Origin: Salinispora arenicola
GTDB lineage: Bacteria > Actinomycetota > Actinomycetes > Mycobacteriales > Micromonosporaceae
Reading direction: 5' to 3'
DNA: 64,000 bases
NCBI RefSeq assembly: GCF_006716065.1
Contig: NZ_VFOL01000001.1
Span: 5,568,047-5,632,046 of the forward strand
Position numbers and translations under genes: made by a program. This document shows, piece after piece, positions 45,635-59,500 of this stretch (positions within the stretch are counted from its first letter, which is position 1; each line of letters opens with the position of its first letter). The notes beneath the pieces were generated by a model. That model ran no database searches. It saw only the letters and a program-made list of their open reading frames with translations, and had not been told where the DNA came from.

Positions 45635-46797
45635 GCGCTGGCCACAGCGTCGGACACGATCTCGGCCGTCGCGCGCATCTCCTGCTCACCGGCCAGCAGG
45701 ATCCGGTGATGCAGCCACACACAGTCCTCGCTGATCGCATCGGTGTGAGGGCAGCGCTCCGCGATCGCGTCCAGGCTCTCGTCGGGTGTGCCCAACTCCC
45801 AGAAGGCGTCAGTGCGGTAGATCGCACGGAACCCCGCGAACGCGGGCAGGCCCATCGCCACAAGCCGGTCGACCAGGGCGTTGCGCTCCTTCTCGCCGAT
45901 ACCGGGGACACGGAACATGGCCATGTAGTGCGAGTTGCGATCGGCACGCTCGTCGCCGCCCTGAGGCACGACACCGTCGATGGCCCCCAGCAGCTGGGAC
46001 AGCAGCGTCCAACGCTGGTCCCGCACCGCGATCTGCTGGTCGAGACGGCGCAGTTGGGCCCGCAGCACCGACGCGGAGAACTCGTTGAGACGCATGTTGG
46101 AGCCGGAGACCCGGTGCAGGTACCGGCGGTCGTCCCGGGGCCGGCCACAGCTGTGCCGCAGGAACGCCGTCTCGTACCTCTCCGCCTCACCCTCCGGAAA
46201 CACCACGGCGCCACCCTCGCCCGCGGTCATCAGCTTGCCGTTCTGGAAGCTGAAGGTGGCGATGCTGCCGAGTTCGCCGACACGGTTGCCCCGCCAGCGC
46301 GCACCATGCGCGTGGGCGGCGTCCTGCAACAGCGGTACGCCGTTGTCCGCGGAGATCTTCGCCAGCGCGTCCATGTCCGCCATCAGACCCGCCATGTGGA
46401 CCGGCATGATCACTTTGGTACGTGGCGTGACGGCGGCGGCTACCGCGGCGGGGTCGATGTTGTAGGTGTGCGGGTCGACGTCGACCGGGACCGTGACCGC
46501 GCCGAGTCGCTGGACCGCCTGCGAGGAGGAGATGAAGGTGAAGGCCGGCACGATGACCTCGGTGCCCGGCCCGACTCCCAGGACCTGAAGGGCGAGTTCC
46601 AGCGCGTGGGTACCGTTCGTGACCGCCAGCGCGTGTTCGGCGCCGTGGTGATCGGCGAACTCATGCTCGAAGGAGTTCACCTCGCCTCCGCCCATGCGCC
46701 ACCACTGGCCCTGTTCGAGCGCGCGGATCAGGCCGGCTCGCTCGGCATCGTCGTACTGCGGCCACGCGGGGAATTCTGGTGCCTGTCGCGCGTCCAT
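45631..46797 (-). CDS. rifK: AHBA synthase, RifK-like
   Basis: 388 residues, the same length as RifK. DegT-fold PLP enzyme with Lys188 in TFSFQNGKLMTAGEGGA, the position known for AHBA synthase; also NGTHALELAL and DAAHAHGARW. It aromatises aminodehydroshikimate to 3-amino-5-hydroxybenzoate and also has a transaminase role with RifL. ATG 46797 follows CGGAGAG. First gene of rifK-L-M, with box F ~70-115 bp upstream. This gene marks the cluster as ansamycin/AHBA type. Confidence 0.96.
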   Translation of the reverse strand: MDARQAPEFPAWPQYDDAERAGLIRALEQGQWWRMGGGEVNSFEHEFADHHGAEHALAVTNGTHALELALQVLGVGPGTEVIVPAFTFISSSQAVQRLGAVTVPVDVDPHTYNIDPAAVAAAVTPRTKVIMPVHMAGLMADMDALAKISADNGVPLLQDAAHAHGARWRGNRVGELGSIATFSFQNGKLMTAGEGGAVVFPEGEAERYETAFLRHSCGRPRDDRRYLHRVSGSNMRLNEFSASVLRAQLRRLDQQIAVRDQRWTLLSQLLGAIDGVVPQGGDERADRNSHYMAMFRVPGIGEKERNALVDRLVAMGLPAFAGFRAIYRTDAFWELGTPDESLDAIAERCPHTDAISEDCVWLHHRILLAGEQEMRATAEIVSDAVASA

Positions 46798-46865
46798 GTC
46801 TCTCCGAATTCTCCGTGAGGAAATGCGTGAACGGTCGTACCCAGGAATTGTCGATCCAAGATCTC

Positions 46866-46914
46866 TGATCATCGTATGATCACGGTTGATGCGCGACATC
46901 CCCCGGTCTGGTAG
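46866..46914 (-). promoter_or_regulatory. Cluster box F, -10 and 17-bp palindrome, promoter of rifKLM
   Basis: Minus-strand CTACCAGACCGGGGGATG (46914-46897) and -10 TACGAT (46876-46871), 38 bp from the box start. The -10 lies inside a perfect inverted repeat TGATCAT-CGT-ATGATCA (46866-46882), so activator box and possible repressor site overlap the same promoter. Confidence 0.68.
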
Positions 46915-47200
46915 TCCGCCGTGTGTCATACATCCAGTGAATTGCACGGCGCGAATCCAGCTGCTCTTCGTCACTGACGCACCGCGTACTCGGGCCGGCC
47001 ACACAGGTGAGCGCCGCACACGGCACGCACCTGCTCATCGCGGTCAACGCCGACCAGCCGACCGATTTGCACCACTCGGGAGCCCGCCGGGCGCACATCT
47101 CGATCGGAACGTCGACAGCGCCGGAGGCCTCGCCACCGCCGGTGCCACCAGAAGCACGACCGCGGTCACCGCCGATCCGAGACCCACACCGGCCACGCCG
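46915..47200. other. Spacer between rifH stop and rifK promoter
   Basis: About 286 bp downstream of rifH on the minus strand. No supported gene or strong hairpin; with box F it separates the rifF-G-H unit from rifK-L-M. Confidence 0.4.
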
Positions 47201-49595
<2,395 letters not shown>

Positions 49596-49599
<4 letters not shown>

Positions 49600-49766
49600 G
49601 GCGCTTTCTCCAGCGTGTCCTGCAGGCTCCGCGGCGCCCGTCCGGTGGCCTCTCGTTCGGCCGCACCGCCGTGAAAGGCCCACACGAACCAGGAGAACTC
49701 CCTGAAGCAGTCCCGGCAGAAGTCGACGAACCACGCCCGCGTCCGCAGGCCATCCTCGTTCTCCAT
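49596..49766 (-). CDS. 56-codon ORF between rifF and rifG
   Basis: ATG 49766 with AAAGGGAG upstream, 33 bp after the rifF stop; its TGA overlaps the rifG GTG (GTGA). The product has a compact aromatic/cysteine core (RAWFVDFCRDCFREFSWFVW, then AFHGGAAEREATG). The spacing and overlaps fit a genuine cistron of the rifE-F-G-H operon. No family recognised; FCRDC could bind a metal or be an amphipathic helix. Its length falls below common gene-calling limits. Confidence 0.6.
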
Positions 49767-49799
49767 CGTCTCCCTTTCTGGTACGGACCGAGTGCGAAT

Positions 49800-50576
49800 T
49801 CAGCCGAGGTCGCCGGAGAGGATGCGGGACAGCAGCATCCGGTGCTCGTCGTCGTCGGTGATCGTGCGTACCTGTTCACGGCCGCTCCGGACGGTCAGGT
49901 ATCGGCGCTGTCGCATGAACACGTGACCGTTGTCGACGGCCCGGCCACACAGGACTTCCCGGCTGTCGTCCCGCCCCGGGTCCGACAGGATCGTCCGCAG
50001 GTTGTCCTCCAGTTCCTTCCAGTCGCTCCACTGCCGCGGCTGCATCGTGAAGGTGTAGACGACGCCCCAGCGGGTGGCCACTCCCCTGCGTTGCAGTGCG
50101 ATTTCCGAAGCGGAGTCGACCAGCCGGAACTGGCTGCCGTACTGTGCCTGCACCGTGCCGCAGGCGCGCAGCGGCTCCAGATAGATCGGGCCCGGGTAGC
50201 CGACGTCCACCAGCCAGTCGTCACCATCCAACGCGACTCGGCCGAACATGTGCTCGACATCGGTCCGGAACGCGGCCCGACCTTCGGTGGTGCTGCCCGC
50301 CAACAGTGTGACGTCGTAGCCCAACTCGCGCAGGAGCCGGTGGAACAGGCGGTTCAGGTGATAGCAGGCGCCGCCGCGCCCCTCGACGATGCTCCGCTCG
50401 AACAACGAGTCGTCGTCGAGGTCGACCACGTCCACCCCGTCCGCGACGTCGTAGGCGAGGCTGCTGTAAGGAATGGCCATGAGGTGCTTCCTGTGCAGCC
50501 TCCGCAATGTATCGATATTTATCTCAACCTTGTCGTCGTGGTTGATTCTGCGCAGATAGCCGGCCACGTCGAACAC
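49800..50576 (-). CDS. rifF: Amide synthase releasing the ansamycin chain, RifF-like
   Basis: 258 residues, arylamine N-acetyltransferase fold. Catalytic triad C71 (GRGGACYHLN), H109 (DVEHMFG) and D124 (WLVDVGYP). RifF joins the AHBA nitrogen to the chain carboxyl on the last ACP, forming the macrolactam. GTG 50576 lies 14 bp after the PKS stop, with AAAGAGGG upstream; a frame to 50633 overlaps the PKS. Confidence 0.94.
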   Translation of the reverse strand: MFDVAGYLRRINHDDKVEINIDTLRRLHRKHLMAIPYSSLAYDVADGVDVVDLDDDSLFERSIVEGRGGACYHLNRLFHRLLRELGYDVTLLAGSTTEGRAAFRTDVEHMFGRVALDGDDWLVDVGYPGPIYLEPLRACGTVQAQYGSQFRLVDSASEIALQRRGVATRWGVVYTFTMQPRQWSDWKELEDNLRTILSDPGRDDSREVLCGRAVDNGHVFMRQRRYLTVRSGREQVRTITDDDEHRMLLSRILSGDLG

Positions 50577-50590
50577 GTCGTCACCCTCTT

Positions 50591-53500
50591 TCAGAAGGAG
50601 TTCACCACCGACTCGTCGGCCTGGTGGCCACACAACACCTCGTGCAGGTACACGGCGATCGATTCCGGGGTCGGATAGGCAAAGACAAGATTGGCCGGGA
50701 TCTTCCGGTCGGTGACGTCACGAAGCCGATTACGCAGCTCGATAGCGGTCAGGGAGTCAAAGCCGATCTCGAACAGCCCCTGGTCGGCTTCGACGTGGTG
50801 GCTCGCGCCATATCCCAGGACCGCGGCCACCCGAGCCCGTACCAGGTCGAGCAGGACCCTGACCTGCTCGGCGGCCGGCAGCCCGGCCAGCCGCTCGGCG
50901 AGCCGCGCGGGCCCGTCGCCGGCCGAGGTGGTGTGCGCCTGTTGCCGGCCCACCCGGACGAGGCGCCGCAACATGTGTGGCACCGGCCCACCGGCCGCGG
51001 CGTTCGCCCGGACACCGCGAAGGTCCAGCCGGGCCGGCACCAGCAGCGACTTCCCGGAGCCGACGGCGGCGTCGAAGAGTTCCATTCCCTCCTCCGGTGG
51101 CAGCGCCAGGAGTCCCCCGCGCCGGCTCATCCGGGCCCTGGCGAGGTCGTCGGTGCCGGCCGCCATCCCGGCGGCCTGGTCCCACAGACCCCACGCCAAC
51201 GACAACCCCGGCAAACCCAACGACCGACGCTGAGCCATCAACCCATCCAAAAACGCATTCGCCGCCGCGTAACCACCACTACCAGCACCCATAAACACCG
51301 CCGACACCGACGAATACACAACAAACGCGTCCAACCGCAGATCGCGAGTCAACTCATCCACATGCCGCACCGCATCCACCTTCGGCGCGAACACCTCCGC
51401 CAGCCGGTCCGGGGTCACCGTGCCGATCACCCCGGCGTCCGCGACACCGGCCGTGTGCACCACGGCGGTCGGCGGATGCTGTGCCAGCAGGTCCGCCACG
51501 TGGTCCCGATCCGACATGTCACAGGCCACCACCGTGACGTCGGCGCCCTGCTCGGTCAGCTCGGCAACGAGATCCGTCGCACCCTCGGCCGCCGGGCCAC
51601 GCCGGCTGGCCAGCACCAGCCGGCGCACACCGTGTCGGGCCACCAGGTGCCGGGCCGCGAGACCGCCCAACGCCCCGGTACCACCGGTGACCAGCACCGT
51701 CGCGTCGGCGCCGAAGGCGTCCCCGGCGTCCGGCTCGACACCGGTGGCCCGGGTGAGGCGCGGCACCGACAGCGCCGCGTCACGGACCGCGACCTGCGGT
51801 TCACCGCAGTCCAGCACCGCCCCCAGCACGGCCTCCGCTCCGTCGCGGGATGCCGGGTCGAGGTCAACCAGGACGATCCGGTCGGGGTTTTCCGCCTGGG
51901 CGGCCCGGACCAGGCCCCACACCGCCGCACCCGATGGATCGGTCACCGCACCATCACCGGCAGGCACCGCACCTCGCGTCACGACCACCAACCGGGAATC
52001 GTCGAACCCGCCCCCGGCCAGCCAGCACTGGACCACGTCCAACACCTGCGTGGTGCGCTCCAGCGGGGTGCTGCCGCCAGTGGCCTCCAGCACCGCCACC
52101 GCCGGGGCGGCCGCTGTCCCCGACAACACGTCGTCGGCCAGGGTCGCGACCTGTTCCGCGTCCGCGACGGGCAGCCAGGACGGCGCGGACTGGTCCTGGG
52201 CCACGCGCATCCCGACCCACTCCACCTGGAACATCGAGTCGGCCAGCGCGTTCCCCACTGCCGCGGCGTTCAACTGCTCGTGGGACACCGGCCGGCCCAC
52301 CAGCGACTCCATCGTCACGACCAGACCACCGAGCTCGTCCACGGCTTCGAGCGCCATCGCGTCGGGTCCGGGGCTCGTGACCCGCACGCGCAGCGCCGCA
52401 GCGCCAGCGGCGTGCAGCCGCAGACCGTTCCACGCGAACGGCAGAGACAACTCCTGCCCTTCGGTCCCATCCGCCGTGGACACGGCGCCAAGGAGGGTCG
52501 AGTGCAGGGCGGCATCCAGCAGCGCCGGGTGGATGCCGAAACCACCGGCCTGCGTACGGTGTTCCTCGGGGAGCGCGACCTCGGCGAAGAGCTCCTCGTC
52601 CCGCCGCCACACCGCCCGCACGGCCTGGAACGTGGCCCCGTACCCGTAGCCCACCTGCGCGAGTCGCTCGTAGCCGGCGCTGATGTCCAGCGGCCGCGCC
52701 CCGGGGGGCGGCCACGCGGTGACGTCGAAGCCGGGGGCCGGACGCCCGCGCTCCGCCGGGACCCCGAGCATGCCGGTGGCGTGCCGGACCCAGCCGTCCC
52801 CGCCGCCGACTCCAGCAGCGTCATCACGTTGGGAGAACACCTCGACGGTACGGGAGCCGTTCTCGCCCGGTCCGCCGACCGCGACCTGCACGCGAACACC
52901 GCCGTGCCGTGGTACCACGAGCGGCGCCTCGATGACGAGCTCGTCGAGCACGGAGCAGCCCGCCTCGTCACCGGCGCGCACGGCCAACTCGACCAGCCCG
53001 GCGCCGGGAACGACGACAACGCCGCGGACCTCGTGGTCGGCCAGCCACGGATGAGATCGCAGGGCCAGCCGTGAGCTGAACACCATGCCGTCGGACTGCG
53101 GCAGGTGCACGACCGCGCCGAGCATCGGGTGGTCGGCTCCGGCGAGCCCCAACGAGGCGGCGTCGGTGGCCCGCTCGGCCGCCGGCAACCAGTAGTGTTG
53201 GTGGTCGAAGGCGTAGGTCGGCAGGTCCACGCGACCGATCGGGGCGGGCAGGACACCGCTCCAGTCCACCGCCACGTCGCGGACGAACAACTCGGCCATG
53301 GATGTGAGCAGCCGGCGTGGCCCGCCCTCGTCACGCCGCAGCGACCCGACGACGACCGCATCAGTATCGTCGGTGCCCTCGGTGATCGGCTGGACCAGCA
53401 CCGGATGCGGGCTGACCTCGACGAACACCCGGTGCCCCTGGCCGACCAGGTCGGCCAGGGCAGCACCAAAGCCCACCCGGTGGCGCAGATTCCGGAACCA

Positions 53501-56500
53501 GTACCCGCCGTCGACGACTCCGGCGTCCCGGATCCAGTCACCGGTCACCGTCGACCGGAACGGCACCATCGGTGCCCGTGCGTCGATCCCGGCCAGCGCC
53601 TCGGCGAGGAGGTCACAAACGCGTTCCACGTGCCGGGTGTGCGAGGCATAGTCCACCGCGATCCGCCGTACCCGGACGCCGTCCGCGGACAACGTCGCCA
53701 GCGCCTCGTCCAAGGCCCCGGCATCCCCGGCGATCACCACCGAGCCGGGTCCGTTGACCGCGGCCACCTCGACCCGGCCCGCCCACCGCGACAGCCGGAC
53801 GGTGACGTCGTCCTCGCCCAGCGAGACGGAGGCCATGCCGCCGCGCCCGGAGAGTTCCGTGGCGATGGCCCTACTGCGCAGGGCCACCACCCGTGCCGCG
53901 TCCGGCAGCGACAGGGCACCCGCGACACACGCCGCGGCGATCTCTCCCTGAGAGTGTCCGACCACCGCGTCCGGGACCACGCCGACCGAGGACCACACCG
54001 CCGCCAGTCCCACCATCATCGCGAAGCTCGCGGGCTGCAGCACGTCGACCCGCTCCATCAACCCGGGATCGGCCTCGCCCCGCAACACGTCGACCAGGGA
54101 CCAGTCGACCCACGGCTCGAGCGCCGAGGCGCACTCGGAGATCCGCTCGGCGAATACCGGGGACGAGTTCAGCAGTTCCCGTCCCATACCCGTCCACTGC
54201 GAGCCCTGGCCCGGAAAGACCCAGACCAGCTTTCCCGGCGAACCCGAGGCAGCCTTCCTGCCGACCACCACGGTGGGCGTGTCGTCGCCCCGGGCCAGCG
54301 CCCGCAAGCCGGCCAGCGCCTCCGCCCGGGAACCCGCCACCACGACAGCCCGCTCGTCGAACACGGTCCGCCCGGACACCAACGATCGGGCCACCTCCGC
54401 CGACGACACCTCGCCGGAGTCCGCCATGAAGCCGGCCAGCCGCAGCGCCTGCCCGGTCAGCGAGGCAGCGCTGCGCGCCGACACCACCAACGGCACCACG
54501 GGATCGGGTGGCGGGGGTGGGCCGGGCCGGGCCTCCTCGGACGGTGCCTCCTCGATGATCAGATGCGCGTTCGTTCCGCTGATCCCGAACGACGACACCC
54601 CCGCCCGGCGCGGGCGCCCGTCTCGCGGCCACTCCCGTGCCTGCGTCAGCAGCTCCACCGCACCCTCGGACCAGTCCACCTGGGTTGTGGGGGCGTCCAC
54701 GTGCAGGGTCGGGGGGACAACATTATGACGCAACGCCTGCACCATCTTGATCACACCGGCGACACCCGCCGCCGACTGCGCGTGACCGATATTCGACTTG
54801 ATCGAACCCAACCACAACGGCCGGCCCGGCACCCGGTGCTGTCCGTAGGTGGTCAACAGGGCCTGCACCTCGATGGGGTCTCCCAGTGCCGTGCCGGTGC
54901 CGTGCCCCTCCACGACATCCACACCGGACGGCTCAAGCCCGGCGTTGGCCAGGGCGGCGCGGATCACCCGCTGTTGCGAAGGCCCGTTCGGCGCGGTGAG
55001 ACCGTTGGAGGCGCCGTCCTGATTGACCGCGCTGCCGCGCAGTACGGCCAGCACCCGATGACCCCGTTCCCGCGCCACCGACAACCGTTCCAGGACCACC
55101 ACACCAGCGCCCTCGGCCCAGCCGGTGCCGTCCGCCCCGTCCGCGTACGACTTGCAGCGCCCGTCCCCGGCCAGGCCGCGCTGCCGGGAGAACGCCACGA
55201 AGGTGCCCGGCGTCGCCATCACCGTCGCGCCGCCGGCCAGCGCCATCGAACACTCGCCCTGGCGCAGGGCCTGCGCGGCAAGGTGCATCGCCACCAGCGA
55301 GGACGAACACGCCGTGTCGATCGTGATAGCCGGTCCCTCGAACCCGAACACGTACGACACCCGGCCGGAGGCCACGCTCGACGCGCCGGCCGTGCTCGCG
55401 AAGCCCTCCACCTCGGGCGCCGGCACCCCCATCCCGTAGCCCTGCGCGGACACCCCCGTGAAGACACCGACGTCGCTTCCCTTCAACGATGTCGGGTCGA
55501 TGCCGACGCCCTCCAGGGCCTCCCACGACACCTCCAGCAGCAATCGCTGCTGCGGGTCCATCGCCAACGCCTCACGCGGTGAGATTCCGAAGAACCCGGC
55601 GTCGAACAGCGCGGCGTCGGTCAGGAAGCCGCCCTGGCTGGTCGTGGACGTGCCCCGGTTGTCGGGGTCCGGGTCGAAGAGGTCTGCCATATCCCAGCCG
55701 CGGTCCTCGGGGAAGGGCGACACGCCCTCACGGCCCTCGGCCACCAGCCGCCACAGGTCGTCCGGGTTCGCCACACCGCCCGGCAACCGGCACGCCATTC
55801 CCACGATCGCGACGGGCTCGTCGGGCTCGGCCACCGCGACGGCCTTCGTCGGCGTGCCGGCCACCCGGTCGCCCAGATCGTCGCGTAAGTGACGGGCGAG
55901 AGCGACAGGATTCGGGTAGTCGAAGACGAGCGTCGCGGGAATCTTCAACCCGGTAGCCTCGCGCAGCCGGTTGCGCAGCTCGACCGACGTCAGCGAGTCG
56001 AATCCGGCGTCCTTGAACGCCGTCTCCGGGCGCACGGCCTCCGTACTGGTGTGTCCGAGCACGAGCGCCACCTGGTCGCGCACCAGGTCCAGCAGCAGCG
56101 CCTCCTGCTCGGCCGGCGGAAGACCGGCCAGTTGCCGGGCCAGCCCGTGATCCTTCGCGACCGCGGCGCGCGCCTGTTGCCGGGACGGCCGGATCAGACC
56201 GCGCAGCAGGTGCGGCACGTTCGCACGGATCGACCGGAGGTCCAGCTTGACCGGAACGAGTAGGGCCTGCCCGGACTCCACCGCGGCGTCGAACAGATCC
56301 ATGCCCTCGGCGGGCGTCATCGCCAGGACGCCGCCGCGGCTCGCCCGTGCCTGGTCCGCGCTGCCCAGGTGCGCGGTCATACCGTCGGTCTGCTCCCACA
56401 GGCCCCAGGCCAGCGACACAGCCGGCAGGCCGGCGGCTCGACGTCGGGCGACCGCCGCGTCCAGGAAGGCGTTCGCCGCCGCGTAGTTGCCCTGACCGGC

Positions 56501-59500
56501 GGATCCGAACACACCGGACGCGGACGAGAACACCACGAACGCGTCGAGATCCAGGCCCAGGCCCTGGGTGAGTTCGTCCAGGTGACGCACCGCGTCCACC
56601 TTCGGCGCGAACACGGTGGCCAGCCGGTCGGGTGTCAAGGCCCCGATCACACCGTCGTCCAGCACGCCCGCCGTGTGCACCACGGCCGTCGGACGATGCT
56701 CGACCAGCACGGCCGCCACCTGGTCCCGGTCCGACACGTCGCACGCCACGACCGAGACCGCCGCGCCCTGCCCGGTCAGCTCGGCGACCAGCTCGTCCGC
56801 ACCGTCCGCATCCGGGCCGCGCCGGCTGACCAGGACCAGCCGCCGTACCCCGTGCCGGGACACGAGATGCCGCGCGACCAGCGCGCCCAGTGACCCGGTG
56901 CCGCCGGTGACCAGGACCCGCCCCACCTCGCCGAAGACGCCGGGAGCGTCACCGCCCTGTGCGGTGACGCGGGCGAGCCGGGGAACCGAGAGCACGGAGC
57001 CCCGGACGACCACCTGCGGCTCCCCCGACGCAAGCACCGATCCCAGCACCTGCGCGACGTCGGCGTCGGCGTCCAGGTCCAGCAGGACGAACCGATCCGG
57101 ATTCTCGGCCTGCGCGGACCGCACCAGACCCCAGACCGCCGCCGCCGCGGGGTCGACGAGCACACCAACACCGTCCGGCACCGCACCCCGGGTCACCACC
57201 ACCAGCCGTGCGTCCTCCGGCGCACCGCCCGACCACTCTTGTACGACGCCCAGGACCCGCGAGGTCACGGCTGCCGCGTCCGCCCCGCCGACCACCTCGA
57301 GCACCGCCACCGCGGGCGCCTCGTCCGCCAGGTCCACCACGTCGTCGACGGTGGCCACCGACGTCCACGACGGCGGGGATGCCGCGGAACCCGCGGGCAA
57401 CGCGGTCAAGTCAACCCGGAACAGCGCATCGCGGGGGTCCGCTGCCACAGCCAACCGCTCGGTGGCCACCGGCCGGGACACCAGCGACTCCACCGACACC
57501 ACGGGAGCACCGGTCTCGTCCGCCGCCTCCATCGAGATGGCGTCGGTTCCGGCGGACTCGATCCGCACCCGTAGCGCCGACGCGCCGCCGGCGCGCAGCA
57601 CCATGCCGTTCCAGGCGAACGGCAGCACCGGCGGCCCGGGCTCCGCCGCCGCCGCGGTACCGAGCATGCCCGCGTGCAGGGCAGCGTCCAGCAGCCCGGG
57701 ATGGATGCCGAACTCCCCGGCCAGGCTGCGGCACTCCGCCGGCAGGGCAACCTCGGCGAACACCTCCCCGCCCCGCTGCCACACCGCCCGCAATCCCTTG
57801 AACGACGGGCCGTACGCGTAGCCACGCTCGGCCAGGTCGGCGTAGAAGGCCGCCGTCTCGACCGGCCGCGCGCCCGGCGGGGGCCAGGCGACGAAGTCGA
57901 ACCCGGAGCCCCGCGCCGTCGGCCCGTCCGACAGGAATCCGGTGGCGTGCCGGGTCCACGCGTCTGTGCCGTCGTCGCGGCGCGAATACACGTCCACCGG
58001 GCGCGTTCCGTTCTCCTCCGCAGCACCGACGGCCACCAGCACCTGCACCCCGCCGCGTTCCGGGACGGTCATCGGTGCCTCGATCACAAGTTCCTCGAGC
58101 ACCGGGCACCCGACCTCGTCGCCGGCGCGGACCGCCAACTCGACCAACCCGGTGCCGGCGACGAGCACCACGCCGCCGATCGCGTGATCCGCCAGCCACG
58201 GATGCGACCGCAGCGACAGCAGCGAGGTGAACACCAGCCCGTCCGACTGCGGCAACCGCACCGCCGCACCCAGCAGCGGATGGTCGACCGGGGACTGCCC
58301 CAACGATGCGGCGTCCGCTGCGGGCTCGCCGGGCGGCAGCCAGTAGTTCTGCCGGTCGAAGGCGTACGTCGGCAGGTCGACGTGCCCGGTCACCGGCGGC
58401 AGCACGGTGGCCCAGTCGACGGGGGCGCCGCGGACGAACAGTTCGGCCATCGAGATCAGCAGGGTCTGCTCCTCGGGACGTCCGTCGCGCAGCGCCGGGA
58501 CACAGGTGACCTCGGCGCCCGCCGCGATGGCGGTCTCCGTCACCATCGTGGTCAGCGCCGCACCCGGTCCGAGCTCGACGAACCGCGTCGCGCCATGTTC
58601 CACGGCAGCCGCGATCCCGTCGGCGAACCGCACCGGCCGGCGTACGTGCTCGGCCCAGTAGCGGGGGTCCGCGAGCTCACCGGGCTCCGCCAGCCGGCCG
58701 GTCACGTTCGACACCACCGGGATCGCCGGCGGATGCCAGTCCACCTCGGCCAGCTCGCCGGTGAACTCGGCCAGCATCGGCTCCATCCGGTGCGAGTGGA
58801 AGGCGTGCGAGACGACCAGCTGCTTCGTCTTGTGCCCGCGTTCCCGCAGCTGGTCCGCCACTGCCAGGACGGCGTCGTGATCGCCGGAGAGCACGACGGA
58901 GGACGGGCCGTTGACCGCCGCGAGGGCCACACCCTCGCCGAGGAGACCGCCGACCTCCGCCTCGCTCGCTGCCACCGCGACCATCACCCCGTCCGGCGGC
59001 AGCGCCTGCATCAGTCGGCCCCGGGCCGCGACGACCCGCGCCGCGTCGGCCAACGACAGTGCGCCTGCCGAGTAGGCCGCAGTGAGCTCGCCGATCGAGT
59101 GGCCGATCACCGCGTCGGGTCGGAAGCCCCACGACGCCACGAGCCGGTACAGCGCGCTCTCTACCGCGAACAGGCCGGCCTGGGTGAACACCGTCTGGTT
59201 CAACAGGTCACCGCTGCACGGCAGCCTGTTGAGCACCACGTCCCGCACCGGGTGATCGGTCCACCCGGCCAGGCACGAGTCCAGGTGCGCGCAGGCCTCG
59301 TCGAACGCCTGCGCGAACACCGGATACCGGTCGTACAGTGCGCTTCCCATACCGACCCGCTGCGCGCCCTGCCCCGGAAACACCAGGACGGTCCGGCCTG
59401 GCCCGGCCGTACCGGTCACCAGCGCCGGTGCGCTCGCACCGCTGGCCAGCGCACCGAGCCCGGCCAGCGCCGCTTCGGTCGAGTCGGCTACCAGCACGGC

